From the NCBI GenBank assembly GCA_947488235.1, contig CANLAQ010000001.1, positions 1 to 64,000 of the forward strand: DNA of 64,000 nucleotides, in the 5' to 3' direction. Positions 9,459-18,566 of the stretch are shown in pieces. Under the pieces are notes generated by a model that saw nothing but the letters and a program-made list of their open reading frames with translations, searched no databases and was not told where the DNA came from. The first letter of the stretch is position 1. Each line of letters starts with the position of its first letter. A program made the position numbers and the translations under genes. This DNA is from Flavobacteriales bacterium. Its GTDB lineage: Bacteria; Bacteroidota; Bacteroidia; Flavobacteriales_D; Crocinitomicaceae.

Positions 9459-9465
9459 TTGAATG

Positions 9466-10911
9466 CTATTGCTTAATAAAGCGCAAAGGCTTATTTAAAG
9501 AGTCACTCGATAAAAAATACAAGCCGTTCATAAGGTCACTCACATCCAGTTTATTTTCAACTAAATATACTGATCCTAGATTTTGCCCTTGACTGTTCCA
9601 AAGTATATAATTAAAGTTAGCCAAAACGCCTTTAAAATTTAAGGTGTGGGTACATGGAACCGGAAAGATTGAATTTTCATTATTTACCAATGGTTCGTCA
9701 ATTCCTACAAGTGTTTGAATAACTTGAACTCCAGAAGTATTTGGATATTGATCTAAAGGTCCAATTTTAACAACAAAGACATTCGATCCACCATTCATTG
9801 GATAGGTTGTATAACCAACTGCTAAAAGTCCACCATCTAAGGTAGGAAGTAATTGCTCGGTTTTTTCCTCACCGGCATTATTGATGTACAAGGGGCCATT
9901 GTCCCAATCATAATTTGTATTGAAGCGACCAATAGTCACATCCATGCCAAAGGTTGCTGCCGTAAGATTTTCATTTCTATAAGCGACATACAATTTATTT
10001 TGACTCCCATTCAATGACAATTCATCTAGAATTACATCTCCTTGATTTACAAATACAGATTCATAAAATAAAGTACCGTCTAAATTATATCTACCGGTAT
10101 AATTATCATGTTCATTTAAGGCAAGATCTTTCTTCCATCCGCAAAGATTGAGACGATTCATATTTAAGGAAATATCATTCATTCCAAAATTACCATTATC
10201 CCCTATTTGATTAAAATAGACTACACTTCCATTTTCATGGATTTTCATAATGAAACCTTTACTCATAGAAGAATCTACATTAAAATAAGTTCCGGTCAAT
10301 ACAAAAAGTGAATCTTCAACAGCAATTAGAGCATTGGCTACATCATCGCCTGTTCCTCCATAATTTAAGGTCCAAAGGGTATCTCCAATTTTATTGGTTC
10401 GCACTACATAAATATCACTTGTCCCACCATTGAGAACTTGTGATTGTCCGACCATTACTATTCCGCTATCTCTTGCAAAAACAGCATCATTAATTGTTTC
10501 CCATTTATTTGTGCCATAAGTTTTACTCCATAGTTCATTACCTTGTAGATCCGTATGCACTAAAAAAGCATCATAATCTCCTGAGGAACTATATGAATTG
10601 CTTGTTCCTGCAATAAAATACCCGAGTGCATTATTATAAAGTACCCTTCTACCCCAATCGGCTTCATAAGCACCGTAATGTTTACTCCATTCAAATTGAC
10701 CTGTTTTAGAAATTTTAAGTAAGAAAGCTTCGGAATCTGGACCAAAACTCCCTGATAGTCCAGTGATCGCGTAACTTGAGTCTTCTAATTGTACAGCACT
10801 TTGTCCTGTATCATAGGTAAGTCCGGAGAAATATTTGAAAAAAGTAGTTTGACTAAATCCAATAGAAGTACCAAGCAAAACAAAGCAGAAAAGTAAATTT
10901 AAAACACGCAT
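9466..10911 (-). CDS. T9SS-secreted beta-propeller protein
   Basis: 481 aa. An N-terminal signal peptide (to about GFSQ, residue 21) is followed by six or so propeller-like repeats of the type G..D.FLVHTD..GNELWSKTYG. The end is a T9SS type A sorting domain (IFPVPCTHTLNFKG ... LNGLYFLSSD ... LRFIKQ). It should be exported, passed through the type IX translocon and anchored or released at the surface; no enzymatic motif is visible. It is the last gene of an overlapping run: its start overlaps the end of the upstream barrel gene by 13 bp, so the two are probably translationally coupled and may work together at the surface. Confidence 0.82.
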   Translation of the reverse strand: MRVLNLLFCFVLLGTSIGFSQTTFFKYFSGLTYDTGQSAVQLEDSSYAITGLSGSFGPDSEAFLLKISKTGQFEWSKHYGAYEADWGRRVLYNNALGYFIAGTSNSYSSSGDYDAFLVHTDLQGNELWSKTYGTNKWETINDAVFARDSGIVMVGQSQVLNGGTSDIYVVRTNKIGDTLWTLNYGGTGDDVANALIAVEDSLFVLTGTYFNVDSSMSKGFIMKIHENGSVVYFNQIGDNGNFGMNDISLNMNRLNLCGWKKDLALNEHDNYTGRYNLDGTLFYESVFVNQGDVILDELSLNGSQNKLYVAYRNENLTAATFGMDVTIGRFNTNYDWDNGPLYINNAGEEKTEQLLPTLDGGLLAVGYTTYPMNGGSNVFVVKIGPLDQYPNTSGVQVIQTLVGIDEPLVNNENSIFPVPCTHTLNFKGVLANFNYILWNSQGQNLGSVYLVENKLDVSDLMNGLYFLSSDSLNKPLRFIKQ

Positions 10912-12113
10912 CTTAATCGAATTGAGATTGATTCACCAAAAGCCTTTTTTGAGAATAATGCAATAGTATTCTCCGTTGCAAGACCAATATTCCAAGATCC
11001 AAAATTAAATTGACCATAAAGACCAGTTTGCCATTTACTAAATCCACCATAACTTCCATTCATACCAAGATGTACATTGGAGTTCACTTTATAATCTAAT
11101 CCAGCATAGATATAAGTGAAATAATTCTTGTAATACAGTCTTAAACCATAATAGGCTTGTAATTTCCTTTGGTCATTTGGGTTGACCAATTTCGCAATTT
11201 GAATTAATCCAGGAAGTGTCGTATAATTCGCGCCTTCTTTTTGAAATAAACTCAAAGAATCTAAAGTTTTCAAATTTAAAAGCTCTTGAAAGGTAAAACC
11301 AGATGTGTTATAAATAGTATCAATTCTCTGGGTAGAGAATTCAGGATTTAGCCTTACAATTCCAACATTTTTGAAAAGCACTTGAACATGTGTAATTCTA
11401 TTTGTTTTTGAATGTTGCAACTGAAGACGAATATCGGCATCGATAGCAAAACCATAACCTTTTGAGAAATTATTGCTAGCAGAGGAAGTGTATGAACCTG
11501 ACATGGCTAAGTTTAAAGTATCTCCTAAGGTAGTTTGAAAAACACCTCCTTTATTGATTTCAGCTCGAGCGTAATTACTCAAGTTAACAAAGTTGAGGGA
11601 GAACACAGAGCCAGTTTCTTTTTCAATTGTGGAAAAACCAATTTTTTGAAAACCATATAAAGCAGCACCAGATCCAGAAAAATTTGCAATTTTACCCATA
11701 TAGCTTTCATTTCCAAGAAAAGCGACTCCAAATAAATCCTTTTGATAAAGAGCACTCGCATTCATGTAATATCCAGCTTTGAGTCCAAAACCCCATTTCT
11801 CATTCTTGAACAAGGTGGCTGTAGTATTTCTAAATTCAAATTCTCCTTGCACATCAAGTCCTACCTTATTTAATTGTGGATTATCCCAATGTTTTTGAAA
11901 AGCATCTTGTTTCATTTGATCGGTAATGATACCTCCAAAAAGTAATTTATTAGACATCTCATTCAAGATTCCATTCGAACCATAAGCTCCAATTCCAGTC
12001 AAAATTAGTTCCTTTTTATTTGGTATAGTGTCTTGATAGACAGGAAGTAAGGACTGAGCATTAGAACTCAGAACTAAGATGCAAAAAGAACTTAGGATTA
12101 TAAAATTGCGCAT
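10899..12113 (-). CDS. Outer-membrane beta-barrel protein, DUF5723-like
   Basis: 404 aa. Signal peptide ending near SNAQ (residue 20), then alternating amphipathic strands rich in Gly, Tyr, Phe and Asn, ending in an aromatic-terminated strand (SISIRLRCVF), as expected for an outer-membrane barrel. The overall look (KLLFGGIITDQMKQ..., FKNEKWGFGLKAGYYMNAS...) resembles the Bacteroidota DUF5723 family; no function is known to me. Start and stop overlap both neighbours, placing it in an operon with a lipoprotein and a T9SS protein. Confidence 0.65.
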   Translation of the reverse strand: MRNFIILSSFCILVLSSNAQSLLPVYQDTIPNKKELILTGIGAYGSNGILNEMSNKLLFGGIITDQMKQDAFQKHWDNPQLNKVGLDVQGEFEFRNTTATLFKNEKWGFGLKAGYYMNASALYQKDLFGVAFLGNESYMGKIANFSGSGAALYGFQKIGFSTIEKETGSVFSLNFVNLSNYARAEINKGGVFQTTLGDTLNLAMSGSYTSSASNNFSKGYGFAIDADIRLQLQHSKTNRITHVQVLFKNVGIVRLNPEFSTQRIDTIYNTSGFTFQELLNLKTLDSLSLFQKEGANYTTLPGLIQIAKLVNPNDQRKLQAYYGLRLYYKNYFTYIYAGLDYKVNSNVHLGMNGSYGGFSKWQTGLYGQFNFGSWNIGLATENTIALFSKKAFGESISIRLRCVF

Positions 12114-13714
12114 CAGTAAACGATTGTAGTTTTAAACCTTGTCTTAACTTTCACGCCAACATAAGCTCCAGCAGGAATGGAAATGGAGAAATTAGTGCCA
12201 TTATTATTTGGATCAGGGGTGTCTAATTTAACTTCCACTTTTAATTTCTTGATTTTTTCTAAATCAGCAATTAAGGCCTCCGGAAGTACAAATTCTAAGG
12301 TGGATGTTTTTTTCATTAGATTATCTTGTGGATCAATGGCTCCATAAAGACTTGATTGAATTAAAGATGATCCTAATACCTCATATAAAGTAAAGCCATC
12401 TTGTTTTAGAAAAGAAAGTTTTGCTTCGCATTGCATCGGAAAAGCATTCACCGCTTCTAAGATTAATTTCCCAGAACTTATTCTTGTTTTCCCGTTATCT
12501 TGTTTAAAATTAATGTCAAAGGTGTCTTGTAAGGTAAGACCATCTGACATCAATTGTAAAGGAAGCTGTGCCAATAATTTTACTTTAATGCGACTATTGG
12601 AAAACACTTCATCCCATCCTCCATTGGTATTACCATAAGGATTTAATTGAATGCTGTATCCTAAGTTAAAGGAACTTCCTAAATTTTCGATTATTTGTTC
12701 CACATTACTATTCGCTGAAGTAAAATCAAGCGTGGCTTGACTGTTTTGTATTGCATTCCAAGTTCCTGTTGCAGGTGATATAAATATATTTTGTCCAATA
12801 GTGGGGGCATTAAGACTTACGGTTTGACCTGCGACATTACTATTTGAAACCGTACTTATGATTCCTTTGAGTGGTACTTTCATGCCGTTTTCAATTTGAA
12901 CATGCAAAGCCATAGAAGGCAAATCAAGAGCCCCACTGATGATGTTGTTTAGATAAGGAAGATTAAAACTAGAAGTGTCAGACACAATTTGGTTGCCAAA
13001 ATACCCTTGAGCATAATCAATTTTTAAATCACGCATTTCAGCTTCAACCTTAAATTCATCTGAAGTAGATAAAGTAACTGGGATGCCATTGATGTCATTT
13101 TTAACTTCCAACTGAGATTGCAAAGTATTAAAATGAGTCATGTTAACACCGCGCAGATCCATCACATAGCCATTTAAATCCAGTAAATCAGCTGTCATTC
13201 CTGGATTTGAATTGGTACCGGCTGGAACTGTGAAATTCATTTCAAAAACTTGATTGTCTTTAATTACACCCGGCAAGACAACTTTGTAAGTAGCTGCAGT
13301 AGGTAGTGGATTATAAACCCTAAGAAATATCCTCCCACTAAGCACTCTAATTTTTTTTAATTCAATCCCTGGTAAATCAAGATCGTGTTCTTCGATAGCA
13401 TTGAACATACTGAAACCAGGAGGAATCGTTAAACCGCCGACGGTAGGATGGAAAATTTGTGAGATTACAGTATCTGGTACTTTGACCAAATCCGCAATTC
13501 CAATATCTAAAATGGTCCTACTCAAATCAACATCAATGGTACCGTTAGAATTTACCGTTAAAGTAGAATCGTTGTAATAATTGGCTAAACTCAAGGTGTC
13601 ATTCACTAAAGGACTTGCCCAATCAGATTGCCAGGAAGTGCTTTGTTTTTTACAGGACCCTAAAATTAGGATAGTAAAGAGACCAAAACCACAAATTAAG
13701 TTTAATTTTTTCAA
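12113..13714 (-). CDS. Large surface or periplasmic lipoprotein of unknown function
   Basis: 533 aa. The N-terminus is a lipoprotein signal peptide (MKKLNLICGFGLFTILILGSC, lipobox LGSC, Cys21) followed by KK. The rest is beta-rich and without catalytic motifs; several stretches look like immunoglobulin-type sandwiches. I do not recognise the family. Its start overlaps the end of the thiolase gene by 4 bp (13711-13714) and its end touches the barrel gene at 12113, so it sits in the middle of a four-gene run. A structural or scaffold partner of the downstream barrel is a reasonable guess only. Confidence 0.65.
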   Translation of the reverse strand: MKKLNLICGFGLFTILILGSCKKQSTSWQSDWASPLVNDTLSLANYYNDSTLTVNSNGTIDVDLSRTILDIGIADLVKVPDTVISQIFHPTVGGLTIPPGFSMFNAIEEHDLDLPGIELKKIRVLSGRIFLRVYNPLPTAATYKVVLPGVIKDNQVFEMNFTVPAGTNSNPGMTADLLDLNGYVMDLRGVNMTHFNTLQSQLEVKNDINGIPVTLSTSDEFKVEAEMRDLKIDYAQGYFGNQIVSDTSSFNLPYLNNIISGALDLPSMALHVQIENGMKVPLKGIISTVSNSNVAGQTVSLNAPTIGQNIFISPATGTWNAIQNSQATLDFTSANSNVEQIIENLGSSFNLGYSIQLNPYGNTNGGWDEVFSNSRIKVKLLAQLPLQLMSDGLTLQDTFDINFKQDNGKTRISSGKLILEAVNAFPMQCEAKLSFLKQDGFTLYEVLGSSLIQSSLYGAIDPQDNLMKKTSTLEFVLPEALIADLEKIKKLKVEVKLDTPDPNNNGTNFSISIPAGAYVGVKVKTRFKTTIVY

Positions 13715-14919
13715 GCGCGTTCAATTATAGTTGCATAACCTTGTCCCACTCCAATACACATGGTAACCAATGCATAACGCGTATTCGTTTCCTGTAATTG
13801 TCGAGCGGCAGACAATAAAATCCGAGCGCCTGACATTCCAAGAGGATGTCCAAGTGCAATAGCACCACCTTTAGGATTGACACGAGGATCATTTGATTCA
13901 ATATTTAGTTCCTTTAAACAGGCTAAAACTTGCGCAGCAAAGGCTTCATTTATTTCAATGATAGACATATCATCAAGTGTTAATCCAGCGCGCTCTAGAG
14001 CTTTTTGAGAGGCTAAAACAGGACCAATTCCCATGTAGGCAGGTTCCACACCAGAAATAGCTGCACTAACAATACGGGCTAAAGGCACTAAGGAATGTTT
14101 CTTACAAGCTTCTTCTGAGGCGAGTAACAAGGCTGCTGCTCCGTCATTTAGACCAGAGGCATTTCCAGCAGTTACTGATCCAGTTTTTTTAAATGCTGGA
14201 CGCAAGCCGGCTAAAGAATCTTTATTGGTTGATGGGCGAGGGAATTCATCTTTATCAAATACCAAAGCCTCACCTTTTTTCTGAGGAATAGAAATTGGAG
14301 CAATTTCTCCTTCATAATATCCTGATGTTGTCGCTAATGCAACCTTTTGTTGAGACCAAAGCGCAAATGCATCTTGTTCCTCTCTTGTAATATTATATCT
14401 TTCCGCTAAGTTTTCAGCAGTCATCCCCATACTATCTACGCCGTAAAGCGCTTCCATTTGAGGATTAATAAAGCGCCATCCAAAGGAGGAATCAAACAAT
14501 TGCATATCTCTACCAAAAGGCGCTGAAGATTTGGACATCACCCAAGGTGCTCGTGTCATTTGCTCAACACCTGCTGCTATGTATAAATCCCCTGCCCCAT
14601 CTTTAATAGCTCGAGATGCATTTATAGCAGCAGCCATTCCAGAAGCACACAAGCGATTTACCGTTTCTCCACCAATTGTAAGTGGCAAACCAGACAACAA
14701 CACGGACATTCTAGCAACATTTCTATTGTCTTCACCTGCTTGATTAGCGCAACCCATGATTACATCTTCAATAAGGTGTGGATCTAAATTAGGATGTCTG
14801 TCCATTAATGACTTCAATACAAAAGCGCCTAAATCATCAGCCCTTACTGGAGCTAATTTTCCACCTAAACTACCAATGGCAGTTCTTATTCCATCTACGA
14901 TAAACACTTCTTTTGACAT
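13711..14919 (-). CDS. Acyl-CoA thiolase, 3-oxoadipyl-CoA thiolase (PcaF/PaaJ)-like
   Basis: 402 aa thiolase that cleaves 3-oxoacyl-CoA with CoA. The active-site Cys is in NRLCASGMAA (about 91), the His in GGAIALGHPLGMSGAR and the second Cys in CIGVGQG near the end. MGCANQAGEDNRNVARM and RAPWVMSKSSAPFGRD resemble PcaF/PaaJ enzymes of aromatic degradation more than plain acetyl-CoA acetyltransferases, but no other beta-ketoadipate or phenylacetate gene is in the window, so substrate is uncertain and general fatty-acid use is possible. It heads a minus-strand run with three envelope genes of no obvious metabolic link. Confidence 0.85.
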   Translation of the reverse strand: MSKEVFIVDGIRTAIGSLGGKLAPVRADDLGAFVLKSLMDRHPNLDPHLIEDVIMGCANQAGEDNRNVARMSVLLSGLPLTIGGETVNRLCASGMAAAINASRAIKDGAGDLYIAAGVEQMTRAPWVMSKSSAPFGRDMQLFDSSFGWRFINPQMEALYGVDSMGMTAENLAERYNITREEQDAFALWSQQKVALATTSGYYEGEIAPISIPQKKGEALVFDKDEFPRPSTNKDSLAGLRPAFKKTGSVTAGNASGLNDGAAALLLASEEACKKHSLVPLARIVSAAISGVEPAYMGIGPVLASQKALERAGLTLDDMSIIEINEAFAAQVLACLKELNIESNDPRVNPKGGAIALGHPLGMSGARILLSAARQLQETNTRYALVTMCIGVGQGYATIIERA

Positions 14920-15001
14920 TCAATTCATTTTTAAAGTTTAAAAATAAGAAAATCACTTGACTCTTAGGCAAAATAAAAATAGATTCTAAATATAACTTTT
15001 C

Positions 15002-15009
15002 TAATTTTG
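15002..15009 (+). promoter_or_regulatory. -7 promoter box abutting the TPR gene start
   Basis: TAATTTTG matches TAnnTTTG and is separated from ATG 15015 by five bases, predicting a transcript that begins at the start codon. Confidence 0.5.
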
Positions 15010-15014
15010 CAGAT

Positions 15015-15770
15015 ATGTTTTACAGGAAATCAATATTATTTTTATTGACACTGCTTTTTTCAATGACTATTTGTTTAGCTCAAGAAACTAAAGAAAGTCT
15101 TACAGAAAAAGCTGTTCTTGCATTTCATCAAGGAGATTTAATTACATCAATTGCCTATTTCGATCAACTGATCGCAAAGTTCCCCAATGATTCTTCAGCC
15201 TATTTTGATCGTGGTTTTGTTAAAGGTGTAAATCAAGACATAGAAGGCGCAATCGTTGATTACACCAGGCAAATCAGCATTAATAACGAAAGTATGGACA
15301 GTTATTTTTTGCGTGGAATTATGTATCAAAAGTTAGGCAAGAACCAATTGGCCATTTCTGATTACAAAAAGGTAACTGAAATGGAATGGGGAAACGCAGA
15401 CGCTCACTTTTTTAAAGGTCAATGCGAATTAATTTTAAGCCAGAAAAGACGATCCTTAAAGTCATATAAATCTTGTGTAAAAGTGAATCCTCTGCATACA
15501 GAGGCTCTTTTAGAACTAGCAAAAGCATACCAACAAAAGAGGCGTATTAAAAAAAGTCTAGAAACATTAGCACAGGGCATTGTTGCTGACTCTAATAATG
15601 CCAACTTTTATTTCTACACTGGATTTATTGAAGCGCATTATAGAAAAAACTACCACAAGGCCATTAGATTTTATAATATAGCGATTCAACTTGCTCCTGA
15701 TGAAGTTTCTTATGTTGAAGAGCGAGAAAAGTGTCTTATTTTATTAAAAAAAGACAAATACTTCAATTAA
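15015..15770 (+). CDS. Exported tetratricopeptide repeat protein
   Basis: 251 aa. A signal peptide ends near LAQ (residue 23). The remainder consists of about six TPR-like helical pairs (for example AVLAFHQGDLITSIAYFDQLIAKFPND, then ...SAYFDRGFVKGVNQDIEGAIVDYTRQIS). TPRs form protein-binding superhelices, so a periplasmic scaffold role is inferred; the partner is unknown. It is monocistronic by layout, with its own promoter and 69 bp before the next gene. Confidence 0.85.
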   Translation: MFYRKSILFLLTLLFSMTICLAQETKESLTEKAVLAFHQGDLITSIAYFDQLIAKFPNDSSAYFDRGFVKGVNQDIEGAIVDYTRQISINNESMDSYFLRGIMYQKLGKNQLAISDYKKVTEMEWGNADAHFFKGQCELILSQKRRSLKSYKSCVKVNPLHTEALLELAKAYQQKRRIKKSLETLAQGIVADSNNANFYFYTGFIEAHYRKNYHKAIRFYNIAIQLAPDEVSYVEEREKCLILLKKDKYFN

Positions 15771-15815
15771 ACACATTACTAAAAAATACTAGAGCTTAAA
15801 ATCAATAAATTGTAA

Positions 15816-15823
15816 TAAATTTG
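15816..15823 (+). promoter_or_regulatory. -7 promoter box for DUF2271-like gene
   Basis: TAAATTTG matches TAnnTTTG, 16 bp upstream of ATG 15840. Confidence 0.45.
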
Positions 15824-15839
15824 TAAATAAATAAAACAC

Positions 15840-16640
15840 ATGAAATCTTCAATAATTCTATTTTCCTTATTTGTATTGGCATTGTTTAACTCAAAACTTA
15901 CTAGTGCTCAAACCGCAGGAACTTTAACATTTTCCTACACTCCTACTTCACATACCTGTTATGCAGCAAATAACAATGTGCTAGCCATTTGGATACAAAG
16001 CAGTACTGGATCTTTTGTAAAGACAAGAATGAGACGCGTTGGAAATGTAACTTCAGATCATTTACCTACATGGGCAGTGAATTCTGGAGGCATGGCTTCA
16101 AACGCTTTAGGTTCTTCATGTAATGTAGTAAGCGCGGCAACTGGAGCTACACTTACTGGTTTTACTGCAAAAAATGTAACATGGGATGGTACAGATGTTA
16201 ATGGTGTAAATGTACCTGATGGAACGTATAAAATTACAGTTCAATCCACTTGGGATCATGGTGCTACTGGAACAGCAACACGCTCTTTTACTTTTACAAA
16301 AGGACCTAACGCAGATGTACAAACTCCTACAATTGACGCTAATTTCACAGCAATTTCTTTGGCTTGGAATCCAACAGTTGGCGGTTTGGAGGAAAATACA
16401 CAAACTAGTTTTAGTGTTTATCCAAACCCATCCCTTACAGGAAATTATAATCTTACCTTCAAACAAGCAGATAGATTAACGGTAATAGACGAAGCGGGTG
16501 AAGAAGTTTACAAACAAGCAATTGCATTGGGGTCAACAACTAAAACTATTGATTTGTCAGCGCTTAATGCTGGGGTTTATTTCATTCGTCTTTATAACGG
16601 AGAAGTAATTGCGCAAGAGAAAATTGTTGTAACCAAGTAA
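15840..16640 (+). CDS. DUF2271-like secreted protein with T9SS sorting domain
   Basis: 266 aa. Signal peptide ends near TSAQ (residue 24). Residues about 30-165 resemble DUF2271: NNVLAIWIQSSTGSFVKT, a conserved Trp/Pro segment, SAATGATLTG, and VTWDGTDVNGVNVPDGTYKI followed by a ...WDHG... strand. From about 185 it has a T9SS type A domain (FSVYPNPSLTGNYNL ... LNAGVYFIRLYNGE). In other bacteria DUF2271 genes sit beside ApbE and PepSY genes; here apbE lies 12 bp away, convergent. The surface-targeting tail is unusual for a family described as periplasmic. The DUF2271 assignment is from memory of the family pattern. Confidence 0.7.
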   Translation: MKSSIILFSLFVLALFNSKLTSAQTAGTLTFSYTPTSHTCYAANNNVLAIWIQSSTGSFVKTRMRRVGNVTSDHLPTWAVNSGGMASNALGSSCNVVSAATGATLTGFTAKNVTWDGTDVNGVNVPDGTYKITVQSTWDHGATGTATRSFTFTKGPNADVQTPTIDANFTAISLAWNPTVGGLEENTQTSFSVYPNPSLTGNYNLTFKQADRLTVIDEAGEEVYKQAIALGSTTKTIDLSALNAGVYFIRLYNGEVIAQEKIVVTK

Positions 16641-16652
16641 TTCTAGTTAAAT

Positions 16653-17672
16653 TCAATTTTCTTCAATAATTAAATAGGCAAAACCAAGGGTTATATAACT
16701 CTTATAGTTTCCTTTTTCGTCTGTATAAATTAGATACGCTTCTAGATCTTTTCGATTATTAACATATTCGATTGCTTTTTCTAAACCCATAACTAGAAGT
16801 GCTGTAGCGGTTGCATCAGACTCTAAACAAGAAGTACTAATTACTGATGCGCTCAACAGATTGTTTTTGGTTGGATATCCTGTTTTTGGATCAATATGAT
16901 GCACATATTTTACACCATTTTCAATAAAGTAGCGTCTGTAATTTCCTGAAGTAGCAATGGCCTTTCCATCTAATCTTAATATTGCTTTATAAGGATTCCC
17001 TGAAATTTGATTGTCTATAGGTTCTTCAATACCAATGATCCAATTTTCATCATTTAATTGTTTACCTTGAGCATAAACCTCACCTCCTATTTCTACTAAG
17101 AAGGAGCTTACACCTTTCTTTCTAAGAAAATCTGCCACAACATCAACGGAATAACCTTGAGCAAAGGCATTGAAATCTAATGCAATGCGAGGGTCTTTTT
17201 TAATTATTTGATTTTCATTTAGTTCAATTAAATCAAATCCTACAAATTGAAGTAAACTATCAATCAGATGGGAAGAAATTTCTTGTTTTTTTTGAGGTCC
17301 AAAACCCCAGGCATTGACTAATGGAGCAACTGTAGGATCAAAAGCCCCGCTTGTACTCTTATAAATTTCCTTTGCTTTAACGAAACAAGTCGTAAAGTAA
17401 GAATCCAACCTTACCTTTTGGTTGTTATTTACTTTTGAAATTACTGAATTTACTTGATAAGTAGAAACAGACTTGTCAAAATTAATCAAGAGTTGATTGA
17501 TCTTTTTTTGATAATTTTTTCCTTTAACATCAATGTATTGAATATGATAAGTTGTGCCTTGAGCATAGCCTTCTAACACGACTTGTTTTTGTCCAAAAAA
17601 GGAAAAAACTTGACTAATAAATAGAAGCAAAAGAAGTTTTTTCTGTCTATCTCTCATGTACCACCTCTTCAA
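16653..17672 (-). CDS. apbE: FAD:protein FMN transferase (ApbE)
   Basis: 339 aa. ApbE moves FMN from FAD onto a Thr/Ser of exported target proteins such as Nqr/Rnf subunits and fumarate-reductase-like flavoproteins. It shows GYAQGTTYHIQY near the N-terminus, GGEVYAQGKQL, TSGNYRRYFIENGVKYVHHIDPKTG (cut here to its key part) and the SCLESDATATALLVMG metal/FAD site. A signal peptide ends around FFGQ. The start could be Met6 (17657), which would shorten the overlap with the upstream nitroreductase from 26 to 11 bp. It is co-transcribed with that nitroreductase, and the convergent DUF2271-like gene ends 12 bp away. The flavinylated target is not in the window. Confidence 0.9.
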   Translation of the reverse strand: MKRWYMRDRQKKLLLLLFISQVFSFFGQKQVVLEGYAQGTTYHIQYIDVKGKNYQKKINQLLINFDKSVSTYQVNSVISKVNNNQKVRLDSYFTTCFVKAKEIYKSTSGAFDPTVAPLVNAWGFGPQKKQEISSHLIDSLLQFVGFDLIELNENQIIKKDPRIALDFNAFAQGYSVDVVADFLRKKGVSSFLVEIGGEVYAQGKQLNDENWIIGIEEPIDNQISGNPYKAILRLDGKAIATSGNYRRYFIENGVKYVHHIDPKTGYPTKNNLLSASVISTSCLESDATATALLVMGLEKAIEYVNNRKDLEAYLIYTDEKGNYKSYITLGFAYLIIEEN

Positions 17673-18369
17673 ATGGAACTCTAAATCTTGGTCCCCAAAT
17701 TCCAGCTTCCGTTCCTAATCCAACAGAGATAATCATATTCACTTCTGCACCTCGCGGTAAACCAAGAGCTTTTTTAACTCTTTTTTGGTCAAATCCTTCC
17801 ATAGGACAAGAATGATAACCCGCTGCAGCAATAGAAAGCATAAAAGTTTGCGCTGCTAGAGCACATGATTTATGTACCATCACCCTCTGATCAGCTTTCC
17901 CCCCAAAACGCATGAAAGGTTTTTTAATCCCCATGAAAAAACAAATGGTTTTACGCAGGAAAGTCATGAAACCAAAAATATCATTTCGATAAAGAAGCGG
18001 CATCACTTTTCCATAATATTGTAATCCATTTTTTTCAATACTGCTCGGTTCACCGGTCATTTGACCTTTTATTTGACTCAAATTCCATTGTGCCCTTTTG
18101 GACCATAAATCTTTTCTTGTTACAAATACCACCATTTGTTGCGCCGTAGCTGCAGCAGATTGTCCAAGGCATAGAGGAACGAATCTTTTTAATTCGGCTT
18201 CAGATTTAATCCAATAGAACTCCCACAATTGCATGTTACTGCTGTTGGGAGAAAGTATGGCGCTTTCTATACTGCTCTTAACAATTTCATTGGGTACTTG
18301 AACAGCAGGATCAAATTTTCTATTCGATCTTCTGTAGTCAACAATTGCCTTAAATTCCTTTTGGTACAT
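17647..18369 (-). CDS. Nitroreductase family FMN oxidoreductase
   Basis: 240 aa. The N-terminal YRRSNRKFDP and SPNSSNMQLWEFYWI match the FMN-binding start of the nitroreductase fold. AAGYHSCPMEGFDQKRVKKALGLP and MIISVGLG form the C-terminal half. Members reduce nitro compounds, quinones or enones with NAD(P)H; the substrate cannot be inferred. It overlaps apbE, suggesting a shared flavin theme, though ApbE modifies exported proteins and this enzyme has no signal peptide. Confidence 0.85.
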   Translation of the reverse strand: MYQKEFKAIVDYRRSNRKFDPAVQVPNEIVKSSIESAILSPNSSNMQLWEFYWIKSEAELKRFVPLCLGQSAAATAQQMVVFVTRKDLWSKRAQWNLSQIKGQMTGEPSSIEKNGLQYYGKVMPLLYRNDIFGFMTFLRKTICFFMGIKKPFMRFGGKADQRVMVHKSCALAAQTFMLSIAAAGYHSCPMEGFDQKRVKKALGLPRGAEVNMIISVGLGTEAGIWGPRFRVPFEEVVHER

Positions 18370-18522
18370 GGTTATTATTTGTTTTGCAAATATCGAATTA
18401 ATTCCAATGAGATGAAAGGAAAAACAAGCTGATACAGCATTAATTTCTAAATAATTCTTAAGTTCAATCTTTTATCGATAACGAAATTTGAATTAACGAA
18501 TATCATTAAATTCTAATCGCTT

Positions 18523-18530
18523 TATTTTTG
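18523..18530 (+). promoter_or_regulatory. -7 promoter box for TonB-type gene
   Basis: TATTTTTG matches TAnnTTTG, 36 bp before ATG 18567. A GGAAT stretch between them is the nearest thing to a ribosome site. Confidence 0.4.
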
Positions 18531-18566
18531 GCTCAATAATTGAAAGGAATTTAAAAAATCAAAGCT

